From DASXHD01 sp038239005 (GTDB taxonomy: Bacteria; Myxococcota_A; Polyangia; Polyangiales; Polyangiaceae): a DNA stretch of 64,000 nucleotides. The position numbers and the translations under genes were made by a program. The DNA is taken from assembly GCA_038239005.1 (NCBI GenBank), contig JBBSFE010000001.1, forward strand, positions 1 to 64,000, written 5' to 3'. Below, in pieces: positions 1-8,774 of the stretch; positions within the stretch are counted from its first letter, which is position 1; each line of letters begins with the position of its first letter. The notes beneath the pieces are model-generated. The model was not told where the DNA came from and did not search any database. It worked only from the letters and a program-made list of their open reading frames with translations.

Positions 1-56
1 CCGCTCGCCTTCCATTCCGCGACGCGCGCCGACCACGTCGCTTCCGTGTCCGTCAT
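1..56 (-). CDS. Possible IS66-type accessory/transposase N-terminus (partial, runs off the left edge)
   Basis: An ATG on the minus strand at 56 opens a frame with no stop up to base 1, giving 19 residues: MTDTEATWSARVAEWKASG. The W-x-x-R-V-A-E-W-x-A-S-G pattern resembles the first helix of the IS66-type TnpA/helix-turn-helix accessory proteins that are common in myxobacteria. With so few residues this is recognition by pattern only. No Shine-Dalgarno is visible in front of the ATG. It could also be an unrelated short gene or chance. Confidence 0.35.
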   Translation of the reverse strand, partial: MTDTEATWSARVAEWKAS

Positions 57-425
57 GCGCGTGATCGTGCGCCCAGGCGGCGCTCACGACAAGGACGTGG
101 CCTCGTGCATCGCATACAAAGTACGTGACACCGAGGCGCTGGCAGGAATCTTTCGCGCTCAGGCGTGCGCTCCCAACACGACAGCCCTTCGCGACGACAT
201 GCCACGCCGCGCCCAGACACCGCCCACAATAAATCTGATTCTCCTCTCGCTCTCCTTCTTCAAACCCCCTCGTTGCCGAAGGCAACGTGAGGGGGCGCGA
301 ATGCGCGCAGGCCGGCTCCGATCAAACACGTTCACACGCGGCGCCGGCCGAGCACATTCGCGGGGGGAGCCCCAAACCACCCCACTTTCTTGCCTGTTTC
401 AATCTCGTCATGATTGTTTCCGACG
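57..425. other. Intergenic region, 369 bp, no supported gene
   Basis: Open frames here have frame-shadow composition and no recognisable domain. The only clear structure is a strong hairpin at 265-295. A TTG codon at 414 would extend the following endopeptidase by four residues, but the ATG at 426 is preferred. Confidence 0.6.
265..295. other. Strong GC-rich hairpin
   Basis: The arm CCCCCTCGTTGCC is followed by the loop GAA and the arm GGCAACGTGAGGGGG, a 13-bp stem with one or two bulged bases. On the minus strand it is followed by TTTG and a purine-rich run, on the plus strand by no T run. It may be a terminator for minus-strand transcription or a repeat; the sequence does not decide. Confidence 0.5.
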
Positions 426-1283
426 ATGCGTCTCGCTTCCGCATCCTTCATTGTCGCTTTCACGCTCGAGGCCGCAACAGCCGCAACAGCCGCAGCGTCC
501 ACAGGCCACCGCACGCCGCCGCAGCCGATCATGCCGATGGGCCGCAGCCTCGGCTCCCCAACAACGGGCCACCTCGTGGGCGGCGCGCACCTCAACGACG
601 CTCCTTACTTGCGCGTGATGCCGGCAGACCAAGCAGGGGACGTCCGCTGGGGGCTCGGCGCGCTCGTTGGCATGATCGAACGCGCAGCGCAGCGCGTGAG
701 GCACGCATATCCAGGCGCAGTGCTCAACGTCGGCCACTTGTCGAAGGCCTCCGGAGGCGAGATCGAGCAGCACGCTTCCCACGAGAGCGGCCGCGACGCC
801 GACCTCCCATTTTACGTGCAAGATGCACGTAATCGTCAGATCTTCGCAGACCACATGGTGTCATTCCACGGCGACGGCACCGCGCCGACCTGGCCGGGCG
901 CGAAGTTCGACGACGCCAAAAACTGGGCGCTCGTGTCCGCGCTCCTCGAGGACCCCGTCGCGCGTGTGTCGCACATTTTCGTGTCGGCGCCGCTCCGGCT
1001 GAGGCTCCTCGGGTACGCGCAGCACATTGGCGCGCCCGAGGCGATTCGAACGCGCGCGGCATTCGCGATGGTTCAGCCGCACGGCAGCTTGCCGCACGAC
1101 GATCACTTCCACGTCCGCATTGCGTGCCCTGCGGGAATGACCGGATGCATCGAGAATCCCGCAGTTCGCATCGCTCGGAGATCGCACGTGGGTCGCGCGC
1201 GCGAGCAGGTCCCGGAGCATCATCGCGAGGCCACGCGCGAGCACGGCGCCGAGCCGACGGTGACGCCGCAAGAAAACGAGTAG
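426..1283 (+). CDS. MepA-like penicillin-insensitive murein endopeptidase (peptidase M74)
   Basis: The 285-residue product begins with a signal-peptide-like segment (MRLASASFIVAFTLEAATAA) and should act on peptidoglycan in the periplasm, cutting D-Ala-meso-DAP cross-links. The LAS-family metal site is complete: H-A-S-H-x-x-G-x-D-A-D at about residues 116-126 and H-D-D-H-F-H-V at about 224-230, the same layout as MepA. A basic, low-complexity tail of about 45 residues follows the catalytic domain and is unusual for the family. A TTG four codons upstream is the only alternative start. It ends 19 bp before the AAA/TPR gene. Confidence 0.85.
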   Translation: MRLASASFIVAFTLEAATAATAAASTGHRTPPQPIMPMGRSLGSPTTGHLVGGAHLNDAPYLRVMPADQAGDVRWGLGALVGMIERAAQRVRHAYPGAVLNVGHLSKASGGEIEQHASHESGRDADLPFYVQDARNRQIFADHMVSFHGDGTAPTWPGAKFDDAKNWALVSALLEDPVARVSHIFVSAPLRLRLLGYAQHIGAPEAIRTRAAFAMVQPHGSLPHDDHFHVRIACPAGMTGCIENPAVRIARRSHVGRAREQVPEHHREATREHGAEPTVTPQENE

Positions 1284-1302
1284 TGGGTTATGCTCCCGTG
1301 AC

Positions 1303-4029
1303 ATGACGGACCGCGTCAGCCTCATGCCGCCCGCCGGAATCGGTGTGGCGGAGCGCCGCGCGATGCTCCTCGGGCGCATGACGGAGATGCGCGAGCTCGA
1401 GGACGCCCTCAACGACGTCGTCAAACGCAACGTCTGCCGCACCGTGACGCTCCTTGGCGCGGCGGGCGTCGGCAAGACACGCCTCGTGCGCGATTTTCTC
1501 CTGCGCATGCGCACGCACGTTCCAGCGCCGCGCGTCTTCCGCGGTGGCGCGCGCGATCAAGGGCCGGCGTATGGCGTGTTCGGTCGCGTGCTTCGCGCGC
1601 GCTTCGGCATCGTCGAAGGCATGGACGCCGAAGCGGCGAAAGCTCAGGTCCGCGCCCAAGCCGCCGCCGTGCTCGAAGATCGCAAAGTCGGCGACGTCGT
1701 TTATTTTCTCGGGCAGCTACTCGATTTGCAGTTTCTCGATTCGCCGCTCATCAAAGCCGTCGAGGGCGATCCGCAGCAGCTTCGGCATTTGCGCCGCGCG
1801 GTCATCAAACGCTTTCTCGAAGCCGACGCCGTCTATTTGCCCGAGCCTGCCGGCACGCCGCCGTCGCTCAACTCCACGTCTGCCGCGAACATGGCCGCAC
1901 GCGGGCCCATCGTGCTCGTGTTCGACGACTTGCATTTTGCGCACGAAGAATCGCTCGATTTGCTCGCATACCTCGTCGAGTACCTCTCGGCGCCGATCTT
2001 GATGATCTGCCTCGCGCGCTCCGAGATGGTCGTTCGGCACGATGGTTGGGCCAAACACGGCGGCGCGCGCCACAAGACGCTCGAGCTCGCGGCGCTCTCG
2101 GACAGCGACGCATCGGCAGTGATGAACGATCTTCTCTCGCCGTGCGGAGATGACGAAGCCGTCGAAGATTTGATCGACGCCGCATGCACGCTCGCGGGTG
2201 GAAACCCGGCGCTCCTCGAGCAGATGGTTCGCATCTTCCACGACATGGGCGTCCTCGAAGTCGAGGACGAGCTCGCCGAAGACGAGAAATGGAAAATCCA
2301 TCCCGAGCGACTCGCGACGGTTCGCTTGCCGATCACCGTCGAAGATGCGGTGCAGGCGCGCATCGCAGCGCTCACGCCTCCCGAGCGCGAGCTCCTCGAA
2401 CGCGCAGCAACGATGGGCGCGGTGTTTTGGGTCGGTGGTTTGCTCGCAACACTCCGCGAAGAGGCGCCACCACCTGATCTCTGGCACGAAGGCGAGAGCG
2501 CCGAAGCCACGCGCGTTCACGGCATCTTGCGTGAGCTGCGCGAGCGCGACTACGTGCTCCGCCTTCCCGACAGCACATTTTCGGACGACGAAGAGTACGT
2601 CTTCAAGCACAACCTCGAACGCGAAACGCTCCTTCGGCTCACGCCGCCTGGCACGGCGCGTCGCTATCACGCGGCCGTTGCCGAGTGGCTCGCATCGAAA
2701 GACTACGTTCGAACGCACGAAGAGTCGCTCGGCATGCTCGCGCATCACAGCGATGCCGCGGGCCGTCGCACACAAGCGGCCGTTGCGAATCTCGCTGCAG
2801 CCGACGTCGCGCGTGCACACTACGGAAACCAAAAAGCCGCCGACTACTACAAGCGCGGCCTCGAGCTCGCGGCTGCCGGCGCCGAAATCGACCCAGAAAA
2901 GCGCCTCCAAGCGCTCCATCACTATGGCGACGTCCTCCAGCTTCTCGGCAAGAACGACGAAGCACTCGTCGCCTTCCGAGACATGCTCTCCGTCGCGTTC
3001 CGCCTCGACATGCGCACACGCGGTGGCGCGGCCCACGGGCGCATCGGTCGCCTCTATCGCGACACCGGCCGGCTCGACAAAGCATCGCAACATCTCAACG
3101 CCGCGTTTCGATTGTTCGAGCAAGCCGGCGACGAGCGCGGAATCGCGAGCACCGTCGACGACATCGGCAAGCTCCATTGGCTCAAGGGCGACTACGAGGC
3201 CGCGCTCGAGCACACGCAGCGCGCGCTCGGCATGCGCCGCCGCATCGGCGATCGCCGTTCGATTGCGCTCTCGCTCAACAACATGGGTCTCGTCTACCAA
3301 GACTCGGGTCGTTACAAAGAAGCGCTCGACGCCTTCGAGCAAGCGCTCATGATCCGGCGCGAGATCGGCGATCTCGTCGGCGTTGCGATCTCGCTCAACA
3401 ACCTCGGCACCGTCGCTCAAGATCAACGCGACGACAAAAAAGCGTTCGAGCTTTTTCGCGAAGCCCACGACTACGCCAAAGAAACGGGCGATCGCAATCG
3501 CATGGCGCTCATCCTCACGAACCTCGGCGAAACGCTCAACCGCCTCGGCGACACGCAACGCGCCATCACGCACTTGAAGCAAGCCGAAGACCTCGCCGAC
3601 GAGCTCGGCGACAAGCTCGGTCTCGCCGAAGCCGTCCGCGGTCTCGGCAAGGCGTATCTCGCGCAGCGCGAATACACGAAGGCGCGCGAATGCACGGCGC
3701 GCGCTGTCGAGCTCTTCACGGAAATTCAGGGCAAGGTGCAGCTCGGCATCGCGCTGCGTTCGCTCGGCGAAGTCACCGCGGCGGCAACTGCGGGCGGCGA
3801 TGGTCTCAAGCAGGCGCGCACGTATCTCGAGCGATCGATCAAGATTTTCGAAGAGGCCGGCAACGAAGTCGAGCTCGCGCGAAGCTGCCGCGCATTCGCG
3901 ACGCTGATCCGAAACACGTTGGACTACGCAAACGATCCGCAGATGCGCGGAGACGCAGCGGCGTTTCAGAAGCGCGCCGACGACATTTTCGCAAAGCTCA
4001 AGCTCAGCTCGTACGGCCTCACGACCTGA
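1303..4029 (+). CDS. AAA-type ATPase with C-terminal TPR array
   Basis: This 908-residue protein has a Walker A motif (GAAGVGKT, residues 52-59) and a Walker B-like strand (IVLVFDDLHFAHEES, about 203-217), followed by a STAND-like module. From about residue 490 to 860 there are at least eight tetratricopeptide repeats (alternating A-x-x-x-Y and L-x-x-L-G patterns). This is the effector half of the kinase-AAA-TPR proteins frequent in myxobacteria, but the kinase domain is missing. It has no signal or membrane segment, so it is probably a cytosolic nucleotide-switch scaffold. The next gene, a VWA lipoprotein, starts 12 bp downstream, so the two are likely co-transcribed. Confidence 0.8.
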   Translation: MTDRVSLMPPAGIGVAERRAMLLGRMTEMRELEDALNDVVKRNVCRTVTLLGAAGVGKTRLVRDFLLRMRTHVPAPRVFRGGARDQGPAYGVFGRVLRARFGIVEGMDAEAAKAQVRAQAAAVLEDRKVGDVVYFLGQLLDLQFLDSPLIKAVEGDPQQLRHLRRAVIKRFLEADAVYLPEPAGTPPSLNSTSAANMAARGPIVLVFDDLHFAHEESLDLLAYLVEYLSAPILMICLARSEMVVRHDGWAKHGGARHKTLELAALSDSDASAVMNDLLSPCGDDEAVEDLIDAACTLAGGNPALLEQMVRIFHDMGVLEVEDELAEDEKWKIHPERLATVRLPITVEDAVQARIAALTPPERELLERAATMGAVFWVGGLLATLREEAPPPDLWHEGESAEATRVHGILRELRERDYVLRLPDSTFSDDEEYVFKHNLERETLLRLTPPGTARRYHAAVAEWLASKDYVRTHEESLGMLAHHSDAAGRRTQAAVANLAAADVARAHYGNQKAADYYKRGLELAAAGAEIDPEKRLQALHHYGDVLQLLGKNDEALVAFRDMLSVAFRLDMRTRGGAAHGRIGRLYRDTGRLDKASQHLNAAFRLFEQAGDERGIASTVDDIGKLHWLKGDYEAALEHTQRALGMRRRIGDRRSIALSLNNMGLVYQDSGRYKEALDAFEQALMIRREIGDLVGVAISLNNLGTVAQDQRDDKKAFELFREAHDYAKETGDRNRMALILTNLGETLNRLGDTQRAITHLKQAEDLADELGDKLGLAEAVRGLGKAYLAQREYTKARECTARAVELFTEIQGKVQLGIALRSLGEVTAAATAGGDGLKQARTYLERSIKIFEEAGNEVELARSCRAFATLIRNTLDYANDPQMRGDAAAFQKRADDIFAKLKLSSYGLTT

Positions 4030-4041
4030 TACGCTCGGGGC

Positions 4042-5097
4042 ATGCGACGCACTCTTCTGCCTCTGGTCGTCGCCGCGAGTCTTGTCCCGCTCTCCGCGAG
4101 CCTCGGCTGCGGTGGCGGTTTGCGTTTGACGCCCATCAAGTCGACGAGCAACAAACCAAGCAACGTCGTCGTCTACTTCAAAGTTCAAAAAGGCAAAGAG
4201 CCCGTTGGCGGTCTCACCGCGCAGAGCTTCCAAATTTACGAAGACGGCGATCTCGTCTCGCAATACGAGAGCAAGCAAACCATTCTCAACCCCGAGGTGG
4301 CGGCGTCGCACTACACGCTACTTCTCGTCGACATGAGCGGCAGCATCACGGAGTCGGGCGCGGTCGACACGCTCGTCGAAGCCGCTGGCGCATTTGCGGA
4401 GCGCGTCGAGGGCCAAAAGCAGCAAAAAGTAGCGGTGTTCGCGTTCGGCGGAGAAGAAGAGCTTCATCCGATCGTTCCGTTTACGACTGCTGGCGGCGCA
4501 AAGGCCGCCGTCAAAGGGCTCGCGGGATACAAGCCCGCTGACCCGAGCACCAACCTCAACGGCGCCATCATCAAAGGTCTCGCCGAGCTCGACAAGGGGC
4601 TCGCGCAAGCGCCCAACCCGCTGCGCTTCGGAACGCTCGTCGTTTTCACCGACGGCAGCGATCGCGCGCGCCGTGTCAAGTGGGACGACGTCCAGAAGGC
4701 ACTCGACACGACGAAGTACGACGTGTTCGCTATCGGCCTCGGTGTCGAGCTCCAAGACGCGCAGCTCGCCGCCATCGGCAAAGACGGAACCGCGAAGGCC
4801 GCCGACAAAGCTGCGGTTGTCACGGCGTTCGACACCATCGCGCGCCGCATCGAGTCGGCGATGAAGGCTTATTACCTTCTCAGCTACTGCTCGCCCGCAC
4901 GCGCCGGAAAGCACGAGCTCACGATCGAAGCGCAGCTCAAAGATCCGAATGGCGACACCGCGTCAGGCAAGCTCAAAGACGAATTCGACGCGACAGGCTT
5001 CGGCGTTGGCTGCGATCCGAATCAGAAACCAAACTTCGACATCACGAAAGGCGAGGGCCTCGTCCCGCACGCGAAACCCACGGGCAAGGAGCCGTAA
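4042..5097 (+). CDS. VWA-domain lipoprotein
   Basis: The 351-residue product carries a lipoprotein signal with lipobox Cys at about residue 23 (SASLGC). A von Willebrand A domain follows, with the metal-ion-dependent adhesion site D-M-S-G-S at residues 97-101 and a second motif FTDGSDR further on. A short beta domain before the VWA (VVYFKVQKGKEPVGGLTAQ) resembles the VWFA-linked Ig-like segment of secreted surface proteins. It probably binds a partner protein at the outer membrane in a metal-dependent way. It lies 12 bp after the AAA/TPR gene and ends 5 bp before the end of a convergent acyltransferase gene. Confidence 0.8.
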   Translation: MRRTLLPLVVAASLVPLSASLGCGGGLRLTPIKSTSNKPSNVVVYFKVQKGKEPVGGLTAQSFQIYEDGDLVSQYESKQTILNPEVAASHYTLLLVDMSGSITESGAVDTLVEAAGAFAERVEGQKQQKVAVFAFGGEEELHPIVPFTTAGGAKAAVKGLAGYKPADPSTNLNGAIIKGLAELDKGLAQAPNPLRFGTLVVFTDGSDRARRVKWDDVQKALDTTKYDVFAIGLGVELQDAQLAAIGKDGTAKAADKAAVVTAFDTIARRIESAMKAYYLLSYCSPARAGKHELTIEAQLKDPNGDTASGKLKDEFDATGFGVGCDPNQKPNFDITKGEGLVPHAKPTGKEP

Positions 5098-5102
5098 GAC
5101 CC

Positions 5103-5978
5103 TTAGTCCACCACGGCTTCTTCTTCGGTTTCGATGGCGTCGCGCTGGGTGGCCGTGCCGAACATCGCGCGGTGCTCGTGCGCGAGAACGCGAATGGCGT
5201 CGAGCATGCGCTGCGATGCGCGCTGCGCCGTAGCAGGCGACTGCGGGAGCATGCGGAGATCGTCGAGGAGGATCTCGGGGCCGAAGAAGCAATCGACGCG
5301 CGTCTCTTCGGGCCGCAAGACGTTGTGCGCGAACTCTTTCGGGAGATGGTTTCCCATGCCGAGAACGAACGCGGGAATGATGCGCGCCTGCGGCGAAGCG
5401 AGCGCGATGCGACCCACGCCACCGCGCGCGCGAAGGAGCTTGTAGGGGTCGGCGTTCTTGTTGCGCGTGCCTTCGGGATGCAAACCCATCACCGTGCCGG
5501 GCTCCATCAGCTCTTCGACCGAGCGTTGCACGCTGTATTCGTTGAACGTGCCGCGACGGCGCACGCTCTCGCTGCGCAGCACGGGCGGGAACATGCGCAT
5601 GCCGCTCATCGCCGCGTTCACGAACGGGCCGAGCGGGTGATCATAAAAAAAACTCGAGCGAACCGGAAAAAGAATTCGGTGCGAGAGCTGGGTGCGCCAA
5701 TACACGATCGCGGTGATGACGAAAAAATCGAAGAACGTGCGGTGATTGCACACGACGAGCACGCGCTCGGGCGCTTTGAACTTCGAAAGGTGCTCGAGGT
5801 GATGAACGTGAAGGCGCCGGCTCGAGGTCGCGTAGAGGATCGCGCCCATGAAGACCGTGTTCCACATCTTCGAGGGCACCACGAGATAGCGCGACCAGAA
5901 GTCGCCGATCTCGAAGGCAGTTCGCTCCATCGGTGTGAGGGTCGCGAGCTGCTCTTTCGTGGGTTTTGAGAAGCGCAC
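5103..5978 (-). CDS. PlsC-type 1-acyl-glycerol-3-phosphate acyltransferase
   Basis: The protein shows the acyltransferase signature N-H-R-T-F-F-D (H and D of the H-x4-D catalytic pair, about residues 78-84) and the phosphate-binding H-P-E-G-T-R motif (about 167-172), so it probably acylates a lysophospholipid in the inner membrane. Its reading frame runs on upstream into the hslO gene, so the true start lies inside or just after the hslO stop. I chose the GTG at 5978, 291 residues; an ATG at 5930 is the alternative. Its 3' end faces that of the VWA lipoprotein gene with 5 bp between stops. Confidence 0.78.
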   Translation of the reverse strand: MRFSKPTKEQLATLTPMERTAFEIGDFWSRYLVVPSKMWNTVFMGAILYATSSRRLHVHHLEHLSKFKAPERVLVVCNHRTFFDFFVITAIVYWRTQLSHRILFPVRSSFFYDHPLGPFVNAAMSGMRMFPPVLRSESVRRRGTFNEYSVQRSVEELMEPGTVMGLHPEGTRNKNADPYKLLRARGGVGRIALASPQARIIPAFVLGMGNHLPKEFAHNVLRPEETRVDCFFGPEILLDDLRMLPQSPATAQRASQRMLDAIRVLAHEHRAMFGTATQRDAIETEEEAVVD

Positions 5979-6015
5979 CGCGAGCGAGACTAACTCAAGA
6001 ATTGTCAGATTCGTG

Positions 6016-6876
6016 TCAGTTCGGCTCGAGAACGCCGCGCAAACGCTCGGGTGAGATGCGGTAGTGGCGTTGGCAATAGTCGCAATCAATCTCGAGGGCT
6101 TCGCCGACTTCGATGCCTTTGACGAGCTCGCGAATGTCGTCGCGCGGGAGCGACAAGAGCGTGGCAAGGAGGCGTTCTTCGCTGCAGCGGCACTCGAAAC
6201 GCAGCGCCGTTCGGCCGACCTCGTCGTAGGGCATGCCGTAGAGGACTTCGCTCAGCAAGTGCTCGGGCGCCGCTTCGTTTTGCTCGAGTAGGCGCTCGAT
6301 GGGTGGAAAATCTTTGAGGCGCTCGGTCATCACCATCAGCGGCCCTTCGGATGCTTCCGGAAGGAGCTGCACGATGTAACCGCCGACGGCGATGACTCCA
6401 TCGCTTTGTTCGTGCGCGCCGACTGCCGCGAACGACACGACCTGCTCGGACGCCTGCATGTATTCCATCAGCGCCCCAGAGATGCCGCCCGTGCTGCTCG
6501 CTGAAACGACGCCTTGCTGGATTTGCCCGTTATGGAGCGTGCGCATCATCTGGAGCACCGAGCGCTCGCCGAGCGACACATCCGCGCCGTCGCGCAGCTG
6601 AACCAATCCGCGCGTTGTGCCGTCGGGAAACGAATCGGCCACGATGCGCGTCTTCGGATCGTTGCCTTGAAGAATGGCCTGCACGCGCAGATCCGGCGCC
6701 ATCGTCTCGCGAACCAGCACCGCGGCCGTGACCATCTCGGCCAAAAGCCGGGCTCGCGCCCCGTGCGCTTTTTGCGACGAAGCGACGTCTTTCGCGGTCT
6801 CCGTGGTGCGCACTGCGATGACTCGGAAGGCGCCGTCTGCGGTGATTGCGCGGACTACGATATCGGAGTCAGCCAT
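6016..6876 (-). CDS. hslO: Redox-regulated chaperone Hsp33
   Basis: This is a full-length Hsp33 (286 residues), a cytosolic holdase that is activated when its zinc-bound cysteines are oxidised. The four zinc ligands are present as C-R-C (about 229-231) and C-D-Y-C (about 265-268), the C-x-C/C-x-x-C form. The N-terminal core region (VTAAVLVRETMAPDLRVQAIL) is conserved. The ATG at 6876 is preferred over a TTG at 6882. The gene is divergent from msrB across 35 bp and is followed by the acyltransferase gene. Confidence 0.93.
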   Translation of the reverse strand: MADSDIVVRAITADGAFRVIAVRTTETAKDVASSQKAHGARARLLAEMVTAAVLVRETMAPDLRVQAILQGNDPKTRIVADSFPDGTTRGLVQLRDGADVSLGERSVLQMMRTLHNGQIQQGVVSASSTGGISGALMEYMQASEQVVSFAAVGAHEQSDGVIAVGGYIVQLLPEASEGPLMVMTERLKDFPPIERLLEQNEAAPEHLLSEVLYGMPYDEVGRTALRFECRCSEERLLATLLSLPRDDIRELVKGIEVGEALEIDCDYCQRHYRISPERLRGVLEPN

Positions 6877-6911
6877 TCGCAATCATTCTAGCGCGCGTTA
6901 CGTTGGGGGGC

Positions 6912-7316
6912 ATGTCGAAGAAGAAACGTGAGGTCGAGAAACCGGAAGCCGTATGGAAGAAAGAGCTCACACCCGTGCAGTACGCCGTGCTTCGTGAAAA
7001 GGGGACCGAGCCCGCATTCACGGGCGAGCTTTGGGACCATCACGATGCCGGCACCTACAAATGCGCGGGCTGCGGGACCGAGCTCTTCGAGAGCGATGCG
7101 AAGTTCGACTCGGGGTGCGGCTGGCCGAGCTTCTCGAAAGCCAAAGGCGAGGGCGGCATCGACGAAGAGACCGACACCACGCACGGAATGAAACGCACCG
7201 AAGTTCTCTGCTCGAAATGCGGCGGCCACCTTGGGCACGTCTTCGACGACGGCCCCAAACCCACAGGTCTTCGCTACTGCATCAACTCGGCGAGCCTCAA
7301 GTTCGACAAGAAGTAG
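6912..7316 (+). CDS. msrB: Peptide-methionine (R)-S-oxide reductase MsrB
   Basis: The 134-residue protein repairs methionine-R-sulfoxide in proteins. The catalytic Cys is in R-Y-C-I-N-S (C123), and two C-x-x-C pairs (C51/C54 and C100/C103) bind structural zinc. The G-C-G-W-P-S-F motif is also present. A G-rich Shine-Dalgarno (TTGGGGGGC) precedes the ATG at 6912. It is divergent from hslO, so two oxidative-stress repair genes share one short promoter region. Confidence 0.95.
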   Translation: MSKKKREVEKPEAVWKKELTPVQYAVLREKGTEPAFTGELWDHHDAGTYKCAGCGTELFESDAKFDSGCGWPSFSKAKGEGGIDEETDTTHGMKRTEVLCSKCGGHLGHVFDDGPKPTGLRYCINSASLKFDKK

Positions 7317-7331
7317 GCTATAAGGAGCCCC

Positions 7332-8753
7332 ATGAAGAGGGCATTTCTTGCGGTGGGGCTCGGGATTTGTGTGACCGCTACGTTTTGGGCCTGCGGAGGG
7401 GATGACACCGTCGTCGCCGATGGCGGTAGCGACGGCACCACGAACGACGTCGCGCAAAACAACGACGTCAACACACAAGACACGGGCGGAGACACATCGA
7501 GCTGCGCCGACTTGAAATGCGCGCGCGATCCATCGACCACCATCAGCGGCGTCGTCTACGATCCTGCAGGCAAGCGAACGATCTACAACGCGATCGTGTA
7601 CGTCCCGAACGCCAAACCCGACGCCATCACCAACGGCGCTTCGTGCGATCGGTGCGGGTCCGTCAGCGGCGATCCCGTCGCCACGGCGCTCACCGATGCG
7701 AGCGGCGCATTCAAGCTCACGAACGCGCCGGTCGGCACGGCCATCCCGCTCGTCATTCAGATCGGCAAGTGGCGTCGTCAGGTGACGATCCCCGCTGTTA
7801 CCAAAGGCGTCGACAACGCCGTCTCGAGCCAGCTCACGCACTTGCCGCGCAAAGCATCCGAAGGCGACATGCCGCTCATCGCGATGGCGTCCGGTTGCGA
7901 TCCCATCGAGTGCACGCTCCGCAAATTCGGCATCGACGACAGCGAGTTCACCGTCGGCTCGGGCGCGGGTCACGTGCGCATCTTCGCGGGCGCGAACGCC
8001 AGCACCGTCACGGTCGGCACCGACGCCGCCACGGCGGCGCTCGCGTTCTGGCAGAACACCACGGATTTGCCGAAGTACGACATCCTCGTCAACGCATGCG
8101 ATTGCAATAACGTCATCGCTGACAAGACGACGGCCTACGCCAACGTCCAAGCCTTCCTCGACAAGGGCGGCCGCGTTCTCGGCTCGCACTACGCGTTCGA
8201 TTTCTTCGCGCCGCCGCGTGGGCCGCTCGAGTTCACGGCCGCCGCGCAGTGGAATACGAACGTCCCCACGACCTCGGCCGACTTCATCGACACCAAAGCT
8301 CCGAAGGGCAAGGGCATGTCGGATTGGCTCGCCCAGAACCTCGGCGGCACGGCAGGCCAAGCCTCGATCGATCCGAACAGCATTCGAACGGACATCGGCG
8401 CGACCTACAACGCCACCTCGCGCTGGATATTCGAGACGGCAGCCGCCGACGGCGGTGGGACCTCGTCGGCGAAATACATTTCGTTCAACACGCCGACGCT
8501 CGTCGCCGATGCCGGTACTGATGCGGCGCTTTCGCCCGCACAACAATGCGGTCGCGGCTCGTTCGTCGACTACCACACGATCAACGCGAGCGGCTTCGGC
8601 GGCTCGACGAACCACGTGTTCCCCTCGCTCTGCGGTGACTACGAGACGGCCATGAACGACCAAGAGTACTCATTCGAGTTCGCGTTCTTCGAGCTCGACT
8701 CGTGCATCCAGGACGAGAGCGCCGCGCCGGCCGCTCCGCCCGCTGCACCCTGA
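7332..8753 (+). CDS. Large Cys-containing lipoprotein with carboxypeptidase-regulatory-like domain
   Basis: The 473-residue product starts with a lipoprotein signal (lipobox FWAC, Cys about residue 21) and an Asp/Asn/Thr-rich linker typical of myxobacterial lipoproteins. Residues about 70-140 (TISGVVYDPAGKRTIYNAIV ... SGAFKLTNAPVG) read as a carboxypeptidase-regulatory-like beta sandwich. The rest is a Cys-bearing domain I cannot assign (residues about 170-460). A strong AAGGAG Shine-Dalgarno stands before the ATG, and the gene starts 15 bp after msrB, so co-transcription is likely. Confidence 0.72.
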   Translation: MKRAFLAVGLGICVTATFWACGGDDTVVADGGSDGTTNDVAQNNDVNTQDTGGDTSSCADLKCARDPSTTISGVVYDPAGKRTIYNAIVYVPNAKPDAITNGASCDRCGSVSGDPVATALTDASGAFKLTNAPVGTAIPLVIQIGKWRRQVTIPAVTKGVDNAVSSQLTHLPRKASEGDMPLIAMASGCDPIECTLRKFGIDDSEFTVGSGAGHVRIFAGANASTVTVGTDAATAALAFWQNTTDLPKYDILVNACDCNNVIADKTTAYANVQAFLDKGGRVLGSHYAFDFFAPPRGPLEFTAAAQWNTNVPTTSADFIDTKAPKGKGMSDWLAQNLGGTAGQASIDPNSIRTDIGATYNATSRWIFETAAADGGGTSSAKYISFNTPTLVADAGTDAALSPAQQCGRGSFVDYHTINASGFGGSTNHVFPSLCGDYETAMNDQEYSFEFAFFELDSCIQDESAAPAAPPAAP

Positions 8754-8774
8754 GGCTCGTGGAGAGCGAGACGC

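Noticed and set aside
265..295. Hairpin read as a clear intrinsic terminator
   Set aside because: No T run on either strand, so it is listed only as a hairpin.
1717..4311. Open frame of 864 codons on the minus strand
   Set aside because: It is antisense to the AAA/TPR gene, rich in R/E/V without any domain, and exists only because stop codons are rare in the third-base GC pattern.
5979..6167. 63 extra N-terminal codons for the acyltransferase
   Set aside because: They lie mostly inside hslO and are Ser/Arg/Thr shadow sequence with no match to the family.
6888..8663. Minus-strand frame of 591 codons over msrB and the lipoprotein gene
   Set aside because: The plus strand carries a clear MsrB and a lipoprotein signal with Shine-Dalgarno; the antisense product has no fold signs.
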